Shown here: in pieces, positions 25,990 through 35,112 of the stretch | Layout: every line of letters begins with the position of its first letter | Position numbering within the stretch: the stretch's first letter is position 1 | Assembly: GCF_002007215.1 (NCBI RefSeq) | Contig: NZ_MUHX01000009.1 | Span: forward strand, 31,583 to 95,582 | Direction: 5' to 3' | Origin: Pyramidobacter sp. C12-8 | GTDB lineage: Bacteria > Synergistota > Synergistia > Synergistales > Dethiosulfovibrionaceae | DNA: 64,000 nucleotides | Notes under the pieces: generated by a model | Databases searched by the model: none | What the model was told of the DNA's origin: nothing | The model's input: the letters and a program-made list of their open reading frames with translations, nothing else | Program-made: the position numbers and the translations under genes

Positions 25990-28254
25990 ATGAACGACAA
26001 TATTGAAATCCGCGGCGCGTCCGAGAACAACTTGAAGCACATCGACGTGACCATACCGAAGGGGAAGCTGGTCGTCTTTGCCGGCGTCTCCGGCTCGGGC
26101 AAGAGTTCGCTGGCTTTTGATACGGTGGCTGTGGAATCCGAACGCGAATGGCAGCAGAGCTATCCGCTGTTTCTGCGCAACAAGATGCCGCACTATGACC
26201 GCCCAAAGGTGGACGAGATCCGCAATCTGACGCCCGCCATCGTAGTGGATCAGCGCGCCATCGGCGCGAACACCCGTTCCACGGTCGGCACGGCGGTGGA
26301 CGTCGCGCCGCTTTTGCGTCTGCTGTTTTCCCGCGTGGGCGAGCCGAGTGCCGGCGGCAGTATGGCGTACTCCTTCAATCATCCCGCCGGGATGTGCCCG
26401 GACTGCACCGGCGTCGGAGAACGGTTGGAGCTGATCGAGGAATCCATGTTCGACCCGGATAAGACTCTTGCGGAAGGAGCCATTCTGTTCAGCCAGTTTT
26501 CCGCCGGATGGCAGACGCACCTGTATCAGAACAATCCTCTGCTCGATCCCGATAAAAAGCTCCGGGATTTTACATCCGAGGAATGGGACACGCTGAAATA
26601 CGGATCGAAAGAACCGGTCAAAGTGGGAATCAAGTCCAACAATACCGGACGTGTGGATATGGTGGAATATGAGGGCGTTTTCCCCCGTTTTGAGCGTGTC
26701 TACATGAAGCGGGACATCACCAAGCTGAAAAAAGGCTTGCAGGACGAGATCATGTCTCATGTGAGGCGCGGGGCATGTCGCACCTGCGGGGGGACGGGAC
26801 TGAATCCGAAGGCTCTGGCCTCAAGGATCAACGGCAAAAACATCGTGGAGTGCATGGACATGACCGCCGCCGATCTGCTGCCGTTCCTCGAAACGATCGG
26901 CGACCCGCGCGGCGGCTCGCTTGCCAAGCGGATCGCCGAATATCTGGAACGTATGATCGGCGTCGGTATCGGCTATTTGTCCCTTTCGCGCAAGACCGAA
27001 ACTCTCTCCGGCGGCGAGGCCCAGCGGTTAAAAATGGTTCGCAATCTCGGCGGATATCTCAACAATATCACTTACATTTTCGACGAACCCACGGCCGGCC
27101 TGCATCCGGCGGATGCGGAGCGGATCGGCAGGATGCTCTGCGACCTGCGGGACAAGCACAACAACGTGCTTGTGGTGGAACACAGCCGTCAAATGCTTGC
27201 GCTTGCGGACCACATCATCGAAATGGGGCCGGGGGCCGGAATCGGAGGCGGCAGTCTCGTCTTTTCGGGCAGCCTTGAAGAACTGCAAAAAGCGGGGACG
27301 CTCACGGCGCAGGCGATCCGTCAGAAGGTCGCAGTCAACAGAGAGCCGCTGCCGTGGACGGAAGGCTACGAGATCAGAGACGCCCATTGCCACAATTTGA
27401 AGCACGTGAACGTGACCGTTCCGAAGGGCGTTCTCACCGCCGTCACCGGCGTGGCGGGAAGCGGCAAAAGCTCGCTGATGCGCCGTGAGTTCCCTAAAGC
27501 ATACCCGGATGCCGTCATCATCGACCAAAAGCCCATCGGCACATCCATCCGCTCGACGCCCGCCACTTATACCGGCGTGATGGACGAGATCAGAAAGGTC
27601 TTCGCCAAGGAGAACGGCGTCGGCGCGGGCTGGTTCTCCTTCAATTCCGAGGGCGGCTGCCCTATCTGCAAGGGCACCGGGCAGATCACCTACGATATGG
27701 CCTTCGCCGAGCCGTTGGCCGTCCCCTGCGAGGAATGCGGCGGACATCGCTACAATCCCACGGCGCTGTCTTACTGTTACAAAGGAATGAACATCGAAGA
27801 AGCGATGAGGCTGACTATCGGGCAGGCGTATGATTTCTTCGACAATGCCAAGATCCGCAAGCTCCTGCGGAGCATGATCGACGTGGGGCTGGATTATCTC
27901 ACGCTGGGACAGCCCACGAGCACGCTGTCCGGCGGAGAAGTGCAGCGGGTCAAGCTGGCCAGCGAGCTGCACAGGCAGGGACAGATCTATGTGCTGGACG
28001 AACCAAGCAGCGGCTTACACGCTAGCGACATTGAAAAGCTGCTGGCGCTGCTCCGCGGGCTGGTGGGGAGCGGGAACACCGTGGTCATGGTCGAGCATCG
28101 CATGGAACTGATCGCACAGGCGGACTGGGTCATCGACATGGGGCCGGACGGCGGCTCCGGCGGGGGAACAGTGGTATTCGAGGGGGTCCCCGAACAGCTG
28201 TTGAAATGTTCGGGCTCCAAAACCGCAAAGTATATGCTTGAAGCGCTCCGATAG
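25990..28254 (+). CDS. Short UvrA-like ATPase (UvrA2/DrrC type)
   Basis: 754 residues against ~940 for the repair UvrA. Two ABC modules are seen: Walker A 'GVSGSGKSSLAFDT' and 'GVAGSGKSSL', signatures 'LSGGEAQRLKMV' and 'LSGGEVQRVKLA'. The zinc-finger CxxC pairs are 'CPDC'/'CRTC' and 'CPIC'/'CEEC'. The region after Walker A is shortened where UvrA carries its UvrB-binding domain, so it probably does not act in standard excision repair. Such paralogues are linked to resistance to DNA-intercalating drugs. ATG 25990 follows 'GAAGGAG'; the 293 bases between marR and this gene hold no clear gene. Confidence 0.88.
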   Translation: MNDNIEIRGASENNLKHIDVTIPKGKLVVFAGVSGSGKSSLAFDTVAVESEREWQQSYPLFLRNKMPHYDRPKVDEIRNLTPAIVVDQRAIGANTRSTVGTAVDVAPLLRLLFSRVGEPSAGGSMAYSFNHPAGMCPDCTGVGERLELIEESMFDPDKTLAEGAILFSQFSAGWQTHLYQNNPLLDPDKKLRDFTSEEWDTLKYGSKEPVKVGIKSNNTGRVDMVEYEGVFPRFERVYMKRDITKLKKGLQDEIMSHVRRGACRTCGGTGLNPKALASRINGKNIVECMDMTAADLLPFLETIGDPRGGSLAKRIAEYLERMIGVGIGYLSLSRKTETLSGGEAQRLKMVRNLGGYLNNITYIFDEPTAGLHPADAERIGRMLCDLRDKHNNVLVVEHSRQMLALADHIIEMGPGAGIGGGSLVFSGSLEELQKAGTLTAQAIRQKVAVNREPLPWTEGYEIRDAHCHNLKHVNVTVPKGVLTAVTGVAGSGKSSLMRREFPKAYPDAVIIDQKPIGTSIRSTPATYTGVMDEIRKVFAKENGVGAGWFSFNSEGGCPICKGTGQITYDMAFAEPLAVPCEECGGHRYNPTALSYCYKGMNIEEAMRLTIGQAYDFFDNAKIRKLLRSMIDVGLDYLTLGQPTSTLSGGEVQRVKLASELHRQGQIYVLDEPSSGLHASDIEKLLALLRGLVGSGNTVVMVEHRMELIAQADWVIDMGPDGGSGGGTVVFEGVPEQLLKCSGSKTAKYMLEALR

Positions 28255-28840
28255 CGAAAACGCCTCCGGCCCGGCGGCTTTTATCGCATGCGGCGCCTGC
28301 GGCTCAATCGAGAAATGGAGATCGGGAGGGATGCGGACGTCCGTCGGAACGCCGTCGGAGTTTCTGTCGTCGCACGGAATGAAACGGAGAAAACGGCAGG
28401 GAGGCCGCCTCAATCGACTTTTGAGACGGCCTCTTGTGTCGTGTTTAAAGCCGACGTTCCTCAGGCTGCGCCGCTCGCTTCGCGGATCTCCCTCGGCGCC
28501 TTTGTGTTCGGTTTTTTAACTAAGAAATAGTATGAATTTCGATTACGGGGCGGCATTGAAAATGCCGCGCATCCGCGCGCCGCGCCGCAAAAAAACGTGC
28601 GGCGCGGGATTGAAAAAAAAGCGCCGCCGACGATTTCTCGAAAAGCGCTGGGATCCGGTTCCCATATGGCTGCGGAAGCTATTGCGAAAGTTTAGGCTTT
28701 TGATCGACGCAGTTTTACGGTTAAATCGATATGCTCGTTCATGATATAATAAAATCAGTCTAAAAAAGTAACGATCCTTTTATTATGGCAAAGTCGCGTC
28801 TTTTGCACTCGGATATTCGTTTGAAAATGGAGGGATGCAG
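28255..28840. other. Intergenic region with hairpin, repeat copy B and a promoter
   Basis: No convincing gene. It holds an imperfect hairpin GAGGCCGCCTCAA / TTGAGACGGCCTC (28401-28433) that may end the UvrA-like transcript, repeat copy B, and an A-rich stretch at 28600-28630. Near its right end is a TATAAT box (28745-28750) with a poor -35, the likely promoter of the acyl-CoA dehydrogenase operon. Confidence 0.5.
28468..28535 (+). repeat. Interspersed repeat, copy B
   Basis: Same unit as copy A: 'GCTCGCTTCGCGGATCTCCC', then 'TTTGTGTTCGG', a T-run, and 'CTAAGAAATAGTATGA' at the end. It is the second-best preserved of the plus-orientation copies. Confidence 0.75.
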
Positions 28841-29974
28841 ATGATTCAGTTCAGCGAGGCTCAGGTGATGATCCGCGACATGGTCCGCGAGTTCACGAAG
28901 AACGAAGTCGCCCCGCGCGATCGCTGGATGGACGAGAACGGATTCGATCATGAGCTGCGCAAAAAGCTGACGGAAGCCGGCTTGATGGCCATTCATATGC
29001 CGGAGGAGTACGGCGGAGGCGGCGGCGACGCGGTCACCAGCGAGATCGTGATCAACGAAATCGCCAAGGGCAGCGCTTCCGTCGCGCTGTTTCTCGACGC
29101 CCATTGGCTGGCGGCCGACTTGATCCTCCTGCACGGCAGCGAGGCGCAGAAGAAAAAATATCTCCCGCAGTGCGCCGAGGGCAAGGTTTTCGCTTTCGGC
29201 CTGACGGAATCCAGCGCGGGTTCCGATGCGGCGGCGATCAAGTCGGCGGCGGAGAAACAGCCTGACGGCGGCTATATCCTCAACGGAAGCAAGGCGTGGA
29301 TCACGAACTCAGGCGTCGCGGATTACTACCTGATCATGGCCAAAACGGATCCCGCTGCCGGCAGCCACGGCATTTCCGTGTTCGTCGTCCCCAAGGACGC
29401 CGAAGGGCTGACCGTCGGCAAATTCGAGAAGAAAATGGGTATGAGGGGCACCGCCACCTGCGAGCTCTCTTTCGACAACATCGAGCTTCCCGCCGACTCT
29501 CTGGTCGGCGACGAAGGCAAGGGCTTCATGATGGCCATGCAGGCTCTGGACGGGGCGCGCATCTCCATCGGCGCGATCGCTTCGGGACTGATGCAGCACG
29601 CCATGGACAGGGCCGCCGCGTATGCCAGAGAACGCACGACGTTCGGCAAGCCCATCGCCGGGCACCAGGCGGTCGGGTTCAAGTTCGCCGATATGGCGGC
29701 CAAAATCCGCGCCACCGACCTGATGGTCTGGGATACCTGCGAGCTCAAGCGGCAGGGGAAAAGATTTTCCGTCGAAGCGGCGGAGCTGAAGCTCCTTGCC
29801 TCCCGATGGGCATGCGAAGTGTGCGACGACTGCATTCAGATCTTCGGCGGCAACGGCTACAGCGAGGAATTCGACGTCGAGAGATTCTATCGTGACGCCA
29901 AGCTTTTGGAAATCGGCGAAGGCACGAGCGAGATCCTGCGTCTGATCATCAGCAGCTCCGTCCTCGGCCGATAG
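28841..29974 (+). CDS. Acyl-CoA dehydrogenase
   Basis: 377 residues (ATG 28841 with 'GGAGGG' upstream; ATG 28835 also possible). FAD-dependent alpha,beta-dehydrogenase of short-chain type. Motifs 'GLTESSAGSDAA', 'TNSGVADYYLIMAKT' and 'IFGGNGYSEEFDVERFYRDA' are present, and 'EIGEGTSEI' contains the catalytic-base Glu at about residue 357. Electrons go to the ETF encoded directly downstream. With a class III CoA-transferase in the same operon the arrangement resembles cai-type operons, where the enzyme can act as a reductase on an enoyl-CoA. The actual acid is unknown. Confidence 0.92.
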   Translation: MIQFSEAQVMIRDMVREFTKNEVAPRDRWMDENGFDHELRKKLTEAGLMAIHMPEEYGGGGGDAVTSEIVINEIAKGSASVALFLDAHWLAADLILLHGSEAQKKKYLPQCAEGKVFAFGLTESSAGSDAAAIKSAAEKQPDGGYILNGSKAWITNSGVADYYLIMAKTDPAAGSHGISVFVVPKDAEGLTVGKFEKKMGMRGTATCELSFDNIELPADSLVGDEGKGFMMAMQALDGARISIGAIASGLMQHAMDRAAAYARERTTFGKPIAGHQAVGFKFADMAAKIRATDLMVWDTCELKRQGKRFSVEAAELKLLASRWACEVCDDCIQIFGGNGYSEEFDVERFYRDAKLLEIGEGTSEILRLIISSSVLGR

Positions 29975-30002
29975 GCCCGCGTCCATCGAGGCATGGAATC
30001 CG

Positions 30003-30788
30003 ATGAAAATCCTCGTTTTTGTCAAGCAGGTTCCGGATACTGACGACGTCGCGCTCGACCCGAAAACGGGGCGGCTCGTGCGGGAAGGCGTGGAGAGCAA
30101 ACTCAACCCGGTCGATGCGAACGCCATCGAAGCGGCTGTGCAGCTCAAAGAAAAGCACGGCGGCACGGTCGGCGTTGTCAGCATGGGGCCGCCTCAGGCG
30201 GAAGACGTTCTGAAAAAGGCGCTGGCGCTTGGCTGCGACGAGTCGTATCTGTTGTCGGACCGTCCGCTGGGCGGCGCGGACACGCTGGCCACGGCGTATA
30301 CGCTGTCCCTGGCGGCACGCCGGATCGGCGGCTATGATCTGCTCCTGTTCGGGCGCAACGCCGTCGACGGCGATACGGCCCAGACGGGGCCCGCCACGGC
30401 GGCCTTCCTCGGCATCCCGCAGGTCACGCTGGCCTCCTCCATAGACGTCGAGGACGGCTGGGTCGTCTGCGAGCGCCGTCTGGAAGACCGCACGCAAAAA
30501 GTCAGGGCCAGGATGCCCGCGCTCGTGACCGTCACGGCGGAGATGAACAAACCGCGCTATCCCAAGCCCGTCGATATCGTGAAGGCGCTGAAGAAACTGC
30601 GGCACGCGTGGACCGCTCAGGACCTGGAGGCGGATCCTTCCCGGATCGGGATGAACGGCTCGCCGACGTCGACGCGCGGACTGATGGAGCCGCGGAAACG
30701 CAAGGCCGACACGAAGTATTTTCAGGGACAGCCGCGGGAAATCGCGGCGCAGATCGCCGATCTGCTGCATGACGAGCGCCTGATTTAA
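30003..30788 (+). CDS. etfB: Electron transfer flavoprotein beta subunit
   Basis: 261 residues with the family start 'MKILVFVKQVPDTDDVALDP' and the nucleotide-binding region 'GYDLLLFGRNAVDGDTAQ'. EtfB binds AMP, or FAD in bifurcating types, and pairs with EtfA. The pattern around 'DTAQTGPATAAFLG' is shared with both the ordinary and the FixA type, so bifurcation cannot be decided here. 14-base gap to etfA. Confidence 0.93.
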   Translation: MKILVFVKQVPDTDDVALDPKTGRLVREGVESKLNPVDANAIEAAVQLKEKHGGTVGVVSMGPPQAEDVLKKALALGCDESYLLSDRPLGGADTLATAYTLSLAARRIGGYDLLLFGRNAVDGDTAQTGPATAAFLGIPQVTLASSIDVEDGWVVCERRLEDRTQKVRARMPALVTVTAEMNKPRYPKPVDIVKALKKLRHAWTAQDLEADPSRIGMNGSPTSTRGLMEPRKRKADTKYFQGQPREIAAQIADLLHDERLI

Positions 30789-30801
30789 GGAGGCGGACCT
30801 C

Positions 30802-31800
30802 ATGGCACAGGAAGACTGCAAAGGAATATGGGTGTTTGCCGAACAGCAGGACGGAAAATTGAACGACACGGTTTTCGAAATTCTGGCGCGGGCCCTCGAT
30901 CTGAAAAACCACAGCGGAGAAGAAATCACGGCGGTGCTGCTGGGCAAGGGCGTGACCGCGTTGGCCCCGGCCCTTTTCGAGTACGGCGCCGACGCCGTGA
31001 TCGTCGCCGAGAACGACGCCCTGGCGCAGTACAGCGCTCGTCCTTACGAAAAGGCCCTGACGCAGCTGGTCCAAAAGCATCGGCCTTCCATCCTGCTCTA
31101 CGGGGCCACCTCTCTCGGGAGAGACCTGGCTCCGCGCGTGATGGTCTCTTTGCGCACGGGACTGACCGCCGACGCGGTAGACCTGGGGTTCGACGAGGAC
31201 GGGGTGTTCTGCCAGACGACGCCGGCATACGGCGGCAGCGTTCTTGCCCGCATTGCGATCCTCGAAAAGCGGCCGCAGATGGTAACTGTCCGTCCGAAGA
31301 TGTTCGATCCCGTCGAGCCGCGGTCCCGCGCTTCGGGCCGGATGATTGCCGAAACGGTAGACGTCGCGGCGGACGGAGATTACGAAGTTCTTGAAACAAT
31401 GGCGCGGCAGGATCACGGCGGATCCATAGAGGATGCGGACATTCTGGTTTCGGGCGGGCGAGGGATCAAGAGCGAGGAAGACCTGAAGCGTTTGGACGAG
31501 CTCGCCGCCCTGCTGGGCGGACGTCTTGCGGCGTCTCGCCCGCTGGTTGACAGCGGATGGCTTCCGCACGACCGGCAGATCGGCCAGAGCGGAACGACCG
31601 TAAAGCCCAAATACATCTTCAACGTCGCGATTTCGGGCTCGGTCCAGTATCAGGTCGGCATGCAGAAAGCCGGCTGCATCATCAGCGTCAACCATACCAA
31701 GGGCGCCCCGATCTTCGACATTTCCCACTACGGCGCGGTTGCCGACTACAGGGCGCTGATACCGGCCCTGATCGAGGAGATCAGAAGGCGAAAAGCCTGA
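30802..31800 (+). CDS. etfA: Electron transfer flavoprotein alpha subunit
   Basis: 332 residues. The C-terminal FAD-binding domain is clear: 'VSGGRGIKSEEDLKRLDELA', 'DSGWLPHDRQIGQSGTTVKP', 'AISGSVQYQVGMQKAG' and 'APIFDISHYGAVADY'. It carries electrons between acyl-CoA dehydrogenase and a partner that is not encoded here. Ribosome site 'AAGGAGG' precedes the ATG at 30802. Confidence 0.95.
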   Translation: MAQEDCKGIWVFAEQQDGKLNDTVFEILARALDLKNHSGEEITAVLLGKGVTALAPALFEYGADAVIVAENDALAQYSARPYEKALTQLVQKHRPSILLYGATSLGRDLAPRVMVSLRTGLTADAVDLGFDEDGVFCQTTPAYGGSVLARIAILEKRPQMVTVRPKMFDPVEPRSRASGRMIAETVDVAADGDYEVLETMARQDHGGSIEDADILVSGGRGIKSEEDLKRLDELAALLGGRLAASRPLVDSGWLPHDRQIGQSGTTVKPKYIFNVAISGSVQYQVGMQKAGCIISVNHTKGAPIFDISHYGAVADYRALIPALIEEIRRRKA

Positions 31801-31858
31801 GGATCAGGGCGCGAGCTTTGTACGGAGATTCATATCATTTTGAAGGAGGACCTTGTCC

Positions 31859-33115
31859 ATGCGCGATCGTACGTTTATCATCCCGGAATTCGGCCCCCTT
31901 GCGGGGATGAGGATCATCGACAGCGGCTCTCTCATTGCGATGCCCTTTGCCGCCACGATGTTGGCCGATTTCGGAGCCGAAGTCATTCACATCGAACGTC
32001 CTGGCGTCGGCGACACGCTGCGTTTGATGGCGCCGTTCGCCACCGTCAACGGCAAGAAAGTTTCCACGGCCTGGGCGCAGGATGCGAGAAACAAGCTGTC
32101 GATGACGCTTGAGCTCAACCTCCGGCATGAGGAAGTCAAAGAGATATTTTATGGGCTCATCAAGGAAGCCGACGTCTTCATGGAGAACATGGTCTGGCTG
32201 GAGAAGCTCGGCATCTACGACGAGGAACTGCTGAAGGTCAATCCGAAGCTCGTCATCGTCCACGTCAGCGGACTTGGGCACAAGGAATTCGGCGGCGTCC
32301 CCTCGGTCTGCAACAGAGCTTCGTACGACATGATCGGGCAGGCGTTTTCCGGATGGCTGTACCTGCAGGGCGACCCCGACCGCGATCCGTCGGTGTCCAA
32401 ACCTTATACGAACGACTTCGTTTCGGCGTTCGCCGTTCTCTTCGGCACGTTGGGCGCGTATATCAACGTTCAGAAGACGGGCAGGGGGCAGGTCGTCGAC
32501 GTCGCGCAGTTCGAAGCGATGGCGCAGTATATGTGTGGCACCTACACCTCATACACCATGGCCGGGGAGATTTCCGAAAGAAGCGGCAACGCCTCGCCGG
32601 CGTTCCAGCCGTACAATATTTTCAAGTCGAAAGAAGGGTTCCTCGTGGCGCTCGGCGCCTTTGGCCCGGGAGTGTACAAGAGATTCATTCAGGGCGCCGG
32701 ATTCGACCCCGACTATTTCAACTACGAGGATTGCTCGTCCGGCATAGAAGCCGTCGCCTCGCCCAAGGGACGCGAACTGGATCGGAAAGTCATCGAATGG
32801 TGCGCCTCTCTGACCGCCGCGGAAATCGAGCGGAAGATGGAGGAGGCGCGGGTTCCCTGCGCTGTGCTGAACACGGCCAAATCCGCCTTCGAGAACGAGC
32901 ATTTCAAAAGCCGCAACGACTGGATCACGTACGAGGATCAGACCGTCGAAACCGAAATCACCGCCTTCGGCATCGCCCCGAAGATGTCCGAGACGCCTGG
33001 CAAAGTCTGGCGCGGGGCGCCGAAGCTCGGCCAGGACACCGAAAACATCCTCAAGACCATCCTTGGATACGATGACGCCAAGATTTCGTCGCTGCGAGAG
33101 AAGGGGCTTATCTGA
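31859..33115 (+). CDS. Class III CoA-transferase (CaiB/BaiF family)
   Basis: 418 residues; ATG 31859 has 'AAGGAGG' at good spacing. Family landmarks: 'LIAMPFAATMLADFGAEVIH', 'NKLSMTLELNLRHEEVKEIF' and 'NRASYDMIGQAFSGW', where the Asp is the expected covalent catalytic residue. It moves CoA between an acyl-CoA and a carboxylic acid, so it activates the substrate that the acyl-CoA dehydrogenase then works on. Last gene of the operon, followed by a strong terminator. Confidence 0.92.
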   Translation: MRDRTFIIPEFGPLAGMRIIDSGSLIAMPFAATMLADFGAEVIHIERPGVGDTLRLMAPFATVNGKKVSTAWAQDARNKLSMTLELNLRHEEVKEIFYGLIKEADVFMENMVWLEKLGIYDEELLKVNPKLVIVHVSGLGHKEFGGVPSVCNRASYDMIGQAFSGWLYLQGDPDRDPSVSKPYTNDFVSAFAVLFGTLGAYINVQKTGRGQVVDVAQFEAMAQYMCGTYTSYTMAGEISERSGNASPAFQPYNIFKSKEGFLVALGAFGPGVYKRFIQGAGFDPDYFNYEDCSSGIEAVASPKGRELDRKVIEWCASLTAAEIERKMEEARVPCAVLNTAKSAFENEHFKSRNDWITYEDQTVETEITAFGIAPKMSETPGKVWRGAPKLGQDTENILKTILGYDDAKISSLREKGLI

Positions 33116-33160
33116 ACCAGACTCGGGCTTGTGCCGAGAAAAACTGTGCGAGAGAACCAC

Positions 33161-33203
33161 GCAAAAAGCCGGAAAGAGCGCCACGCTCTTTCCGGCTTTT
33201 TGC
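33161..33203 (+). terminator. Strong rho-independent terminator
   Basis: GCAAAAAGCCGGAAAGAGCG (33161-33180) and its perfect complement at 33184-33203 with a 3-base loop. It ends the CoA-transferase operon. Confidence 0.9.
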
Positions 33204-33256
33204 GGCGGCGACGGTCCCGCCCTCGTGTTCGGCTTTTTGATCAAGAAATAGTATGA
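33203..33256 (+). repeat. Interspersed repeat, copy C
   Basis: 'CTCGTGTTCGGCTTTTTGAT' followed by 'CAAGAAATAGTATGA'. Only the end-proximal ~35 bases match the other copies well; the GC-rich half is shortened. It directly follows the terminator. Confidence 0.7.
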
Positions 33257-33347
33257 TTTGTCGTTCCCGATCGAGTATCAGAATGATGCGCCATGGCCGG
33301 GAGAGAATGTTTTTAATTGCTCTAAGGGGATTTTTTTGAAAAAACGC

Positions 33348-33402
33348 TTGACAGGATGGTTAGCAGTGTTAAACTAACGACGTATTAGTTAGAAACAACT
33401 AA
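33348..33402 (+). promoter_or_regulatory. Promoter and operator of the iron-uptake operon
   Basis: TTGACA (33348-33353), 16-base spacer, TAAACT (33370-33375). Overlapping and following it are three alternating half-sites: AACTAA (33372-33377), TTAGTT (33385-33390) and AACTAA (33397-33402), the last two forming a perfect inverted repeat. The placement suggests a metal-responsive repressor; the pattern is loosely like DtxR-family boxes. A ~200-base leader precedes the FTR1 gene. Confidence 0.6.
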
Positions 33403-33606
33403 GAAGAGCTGTGAAACATGCGGTCCGAGACTTACAGGGAGTCCCGTCCGAAAGTGCGAATTCCGTACGGAGCAGGTCTTTCCGCGAACAATGAAAGATC
33501 TCGAGTGGAGCGTTGGCGCGCGAAGGATTTTTTCGCGCGGCCGGATTTTTGTCTTCCGGCGCGGGCCGGAAGCTGGAAAATTAAATGTGCGTAAGGAGAC
33601 GGCACG

Positions 33607-35040
33607 ATGCAGACAAAGAACACGTTGCGGCGCGGGGGGGCCTTGGGACTGCTTGCGGTCGCTGTCCTCTTCCTTCTTTTCTCTTCGGCGCAGGACGCTT
33701 CCGCGGCCAAGAAGAAATACGACACGTGGAAAGCCGTGGCGGCGGATATGGCGGTCGAGTTCTCGCGCGCGCGGGAGAACGTCGAGAAGGGCGAGTACAA
33801 GGCCGCCCACAAGAACATGAACGACGCCTATTTCGGCTATTACGAGATCCAGGGCTTCGAGAAGAACGTCATGGTCGCCATCTCTTCGGCCCGCGTCGGC
33901 CACATCGAAGGCAAGTTCTCGGCCATCAAGCACGTGCTGCTCGGCAACAACGACTCGATGGACAAGGCGACGCTCGTCAGCGAGATCGAGGACCTGAAGG
34001 TCAAGGTCTACAAGGACGCCATGGTCCTCGACGGCGACATCAGCGATACCGATCCGGACAGCCTCGGCGAGGCCGTCTACGGTTCGGCGGGCAAGCCGGC
34101 GCCGTACGGCGCGGAAGTTGCCGTCGAGCCGGGAAAGGAGGCCGAGCCCGAGAAGGCGGCAGTCGTTCCCGCCGGTCGGGACGCGCGGCCTGCGCAGGAT
34201 GCGGCTCCCAAGAAAGCCCCGGTCAGCCGCGACTGGCTGACGTTTTTGACGGCGTTCGGGCTCCTGGTCCGCGAGGGGCTCGAAGCGATCCTGGTCATCG
34301 TCGCCATCGTCGCCTATCTGATCAAGACGGGCAACAAGCCGATGATCAAAAGCGTGTATTTCGGCTGTTTCGCCGCCGTTTTCGCCAGCGCGGTGCTGGC
34401 CTGGTTCCTGGAGTACATGATGGGCGACGCCAGCGGCGTGGCGCGCGAGCTGCTCGAGGGCTGGACGATGTTCCTGGCGGTGGCCGTGCTGTTTTACGTC
34501 AGCAACTGGATGCTCTCCAAGGCCGACACGGAGCGCTGGGAGAATTACATCGGTGGCAAAGTGCGGCAGTCGATCGACAGCAAGAGCCAGTGGACGCTGA
34601 TCTTCGCGGCGTTCATCGCCGTGATGCGCGAGGGCGCGGAGCTGATCCTGTTCTACAAGGCGGCCTTCACGGGCGGCATGAACAGCGTCCCGCACATCGT
34701 CTACGGCATTCTCGCCGGCACGGCGGTGCTGGTCGCCGTCTGGGTGGCGTTCCGTTACTTCAGCGTCAAGCTGCCGCTCAAGCCGTTTTTCCTGTTCACC
34801 AGCATTTTGCTGTTTTTGATGTGCATTTCCTTCATGGGCAAGGGCGTGGTGGAACTGACGGAGGCCGACGTGATCACGGGGCGCACGGTCATCCCCGCGA
34901 TGAAGGGCTTCCAGATCGAGATCCTCAGCATTTACGACCGCGCCGAGACGCTGATCCCGCAGGTCATGCTGCTGATCGCCTCGCTGTGGGTGACGCTGCC
35001 TCATCTGTTCGGCAAAAAGAAGGACGGGGGAGCGAAGTAG
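33607..35040 (+). CDS. FTR1 family iron permease with N-terminal periplasmic domain
   Basis: 477 residues. Signal peptide, then a helical periplasmic domain (about residues 35-150), an Ala/Pro/Lys-rich linker to ~205, and a seven-helix membrane domain. Both iron-relay motifs are present: 'LLVREGLEAIL' (REGLE) and 'AVMREGAELIL' (REGAE). It moves iron across the inner membrane and pairs with the P19-type protein encoded next. Gene order FTR1, P19, DUF2318, two permeases, ATPase matches the known Campylobacter p19 locus. Confidence 0.93.
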   Translation: MQTKNTLRRGGALGLLAVAVLFLLFSSAQDASAAKKKYDTWKAVAADMAVEFSRARENVEKGEYKAAHKNMNDAYFGYYEIQGFEKNVMVAISSARVGHIEGKFSAIKHVLLGNNDSMDKATLVSEIEDLKVKVYKDAMVLDGDISDTDPDSLGEAVYGSAGKPAPYGAEVAVEPGKEAEPEKAAVVPAGRDARPAQDAAPKKAPVSRDWLTFLTAFGLLVREGLEAILVIVAIVAYLIKTGNKPMIKSVYFGCFAAVFASAVLAWFLEYMMGDASGVARELLEGWTMFLAVAVLFYVSNWMLSKADTERWENYIGGKVRQSIDSKSQWTLIFAAFIAVMREGAELILFYKAAFTGGMNSVPHIVYGILAGTAVLVAVWVAFRYFSVKLPLKPFFLFTSILLFLMCISFMGKGVVELTEADVITGRTVIPAMKGFQIEILSIYDRAETLIPQVMLLIASLWVTLPHLFGKKKDGGAK

Positions 35041-35112
35041 TTTTCATCTTCGGAAAGATTCCGCGCCGCGCGGAACTTTTATAGAACGCTATCTTTAAAG
35101 GAGGAAGTTCTT

